From the NCBI GenBank assembly GCA_001871075.1, contig MNUP01000047.1:1-49032 (forward strand): 49,032 bases of DNA. The letters run 5' to 3'. Both the position numbers and the translations under genes were made by a program. How positions within the stretch are numbered: the first letter of the stretch is position 1; each line of letters begins with the position of its first letter. The stretch is from Candidatus Desantisbacteria bacterium CG1_02_49_89 (lineage in GTDB: Bacteria > Desantisbacteria > UBA1551). Below the pieces are notes generated by a model that made no database searches, was not told the origin of the DNA, and saw only the letters and a list, made by a program, of their open reading frames with translations. This document shows positions 48,170 to 49,032 of this stretch, piece after piece.

Positions 48170-48302
48170 CGTATCAACGTGTCAAAGTTTAGTTCGTGCA
48201 TCGTTCTTCGTGCATCGTGCATCGCAAACAAACCACTGTGTCTCAATGCCTCCGTGGTTATTCTTGACACCGTAATCGTCAGTAAAAAATCACCGTAATC
48301 AT
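48170..48302. repeat. Intergenic word repeats between trmD and rplS
   Basis: CGTATCAACGTGTCAAAG, CGTGCATCGTTCTTCGTGCA, CTGTGTCTCAATGCCTCCGT and AATCACCGTAATCA follow each other, four families in 130 bases, inside an otherwise classical translation operon. Confidence 0.8.
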
Positions 48303-48316
48303 AAAAGGAGCAAATC

Positions 48317-48634
48317 ATGCTGCAAATAGTAAGGGATTTTGAAAAAGAAAGAATGAAAAAGGATGTACCTGCATTCAAGCCAGGAGATGAGGTCAGGGTG
48401 CACGTCCTGGTTCCGGGCATTGAAGAGGAGAGAACGCAGATTTTTGAAGGCACGGTGATCGCAATGAAGAACGGCGGCCTAAGAGAGACGTTTGTTGTCA
48501 GGAAGCTTTCGTACGGGACCGGGATAGAGAGGACATTCCCCTTGCACTCGCCCATAGTAAAAAAGATCGAAATAATAAAAGAGGGCCATGCCAGGCGGGC
48601 AAAACTTTACTACCTGCGCCGGCTGAAGAAATAA
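48317..48634 (+). CDS. rplS: 50S ribosomal protein L19
   Basis: A 105-residue large-subunit protein at the 30S-50S interface. [44 protein letters not shown] and [18 protein letters not shown] are diagnostic. AAAGGAG precedes ATG 48317. The family position after trmD is conserved. Slightly shorter than the E. coli protein but complete. Confidence 0.97.
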   Translation: MLQIVRDFEKERMKKDVPAFKPGDEVRVHVLVPGIEEERTQIFEGTVIAMKNGGLRETFVVRKLSYGTGIERTFPLHSPIVKKIEIIKEGHARRAKLYYLRRLKK

Positions 48635-48644
48635 AAACAAACAC

Positions 48645-48693
48645 AGGGACTGTCCCCTTTACGGACCGCAGGTCGTAGAAGGGGACTGTCCCT
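48645..48693. repeat. 49-bp GGGACTGTCCC-bounded palindrome between rplS and rnhB
   Basis: AGGGACTGTCCCC (48645-48657) and GGGGACTGTCCCT (48681-48693) enclose TTTACGGACC and GGTCGTAGAA. It is the third member of the family found in and beside asd, and the same 49-bp length as 25388-25436. Confidence 0.92.
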
Positions 48694-48697
48694 TTTT
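48645..48697 (+). terminator. Possible terminator formed by the palindrome after rplS
   Basis: The long stem of the 49-bp palindrome is followed by TTTTT (48693-48697). It could end most rplS transcripts and lower rnhB expression. Confidence 0.5.
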
Positions 48698-48725
48698 ATG
48701 GAGACGGAGGGGGATTAACGAGGAC

Positions 48726-49032
48726 TTGGATTTTATTACTGAACAGAAGTTGTGGGTTGAAGGCTACAAACTTATCGCGGGTGTTGACGAGGCGGGTCGC
48801 GGGCCCCTTGCCGGCCCCGTAGTGGCGGCGGCGGTGATACTGCAGTGGACAGTGGACAGTGTTCCCACTGCTTTTTCAGGAAAGCAAAAAGTGGGACTCG
48901 CTTTATGCGGCCAGTGGCCAGTAAAAGACATAAATGATTCAAAGAAATTAACGGCAAAGAAAAGAGAAAGGCTTTTTGAAGAGATTAATAAAAATGCTTA
49001 TTCGGTTGGAGTGGGGATAGTTGATAATGAAA
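48726..49032 (+). CDS. rnhB: Ribonuclease HII (5' part) with repeat insert
   Basis: The N-terminal 102 residues are visible; the gene runs off the window. [20 protein letters not shown] is the RNase HII active-site start, with the catalytic Asp and Glu. In standard RNase HII, AAAVIL is soon followed by the DSKKL motif. Here about 28 residues ([20 protein letters not shown] and LCGQWPVK) intervene, encoded by CAGTGGACAGTGGACAGTG, a CCCACT...AGTGGG hairpin and [33 protein letters not shown] then resumes. The start is uncertain: TTG 48726 is used; GGAGG lies at 48706. Confidence 0.88.
   Translation, partial: MDFITEQKLWVEGYKLIAGVDEAGRGPLAGPVVAAAVILQWTVDSVPTAFSGKQKVGLALCGQWPVKDINDSKKLTAKKRERLFEEINKNAYSVGVGIVDNE
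48842..48922. repeat. Compound word repeat with hairpin inside rnhB
   Basis: CAGTGGACAGTGGACAGTG, then CCCACTGCTTT with AAAGCAAAAAGTGGG, then GGCCAGTGGCCAGT. All words are members of the CCAGTGGCCAGT family; the stretch stays in frame. Confidence 0.85.

Overview
The window reads as a chromosomal segment of an uncultured, Gram-negative-type bacterium from a candidate phylum; an Omnitrophota-like or PVC-adjacent lineage is my best guess, at low confidence. The reasons are a beta-barrel-like protein ending in Phe, type II/IV pseudopilins, a GTP-dependent PEP carboxykinase, sugar-catabolic genes of a kind common in such lineages, and intergenic spaces packed with short word-like repeats. Genes are dense, mostly on the + strand, with one minus-strand block (25403-33833). 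Starts are mainly ATG with Shine-Dalgarno sites, plus some GTG and TTG starts.

Layout. 1-7152: carbohydrate-type genes (sugar isomerase end, URO-D-like protein, sulfatase-like protein, frameshifted GH2 beta-mannosidase, PHP/DUF3604 protein). 7249-15516: beta-barrel-like protein, ribD, pheA, hisC, cysE, surE, pcm, DUF4015 protein. 15516-20215: two tRNA loci (Pro-CGG, Ser-GGA), each with a small GIY-YIG nuclease gene, broken tRNA copies and hairpin elements, with a GH4 enzyme, a CBS protein, a YjbQ-like protein and apt between them. 20245-25308: dnaX, a LamG protein, membrane proteins, eno. 25403-33833 (minus): ndk, pckG, thiC, a HAMP protein, two pseudopilins, a PilP/GspC-like protein, leuB, asd. 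33995-39774: CBS protein, an SLC13-type permease with an internal stop, uppP, a COG2426 exporter, ktrB/ktrA, a TPR protein. 39925-49032: nagA, recG, priA, rpe, then rpsP-khpA-trmD-rplS-rnhB (running off the window).

The most unusual property is the repeat landscape. Nearly every intergenic gap holds one or more families of short, imperfectly iterated words (ATCCGTGTGAATCCGTGG, CTCTGTGCCTCTGTGGT, AATCACTGTAATCA, GTGTCAGCGTGTCAG, AGTTTACAAAGTTTACA and others), often as inverted pairs and often with variable GC hairpins set into them. The same words and palindromes also sit in frame inside at least nine protein genes (DUF3604/PHP, ribD, the LamG signal peptide, asd, uppP, recG, priA, trmD, rnhB), where they encode apparent extra peptides. 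This resembles Rickettsia palindromic elements in principle, but with many word families and exchangeable hairpin cores.

A second unusual system is at the tRNA loci. A GIY-YIG gene sits between tRNA-Ser and a 15-bp direct repeat of the tRNA 3' end. Partial copies of both tRNAs are interrupted in the D-loop by a hairpin plus a shared 54-nt block. A conserved element with a compensatory hairpin follows both loci. Other points to check are a 10-bp duplication that breaks the beta-mannosidase, a TGA in the permease where Trp is expected, a sulfatase-like protein without the Cys/Ser nucleophile, and a PriA with degenerate helicase motifs.
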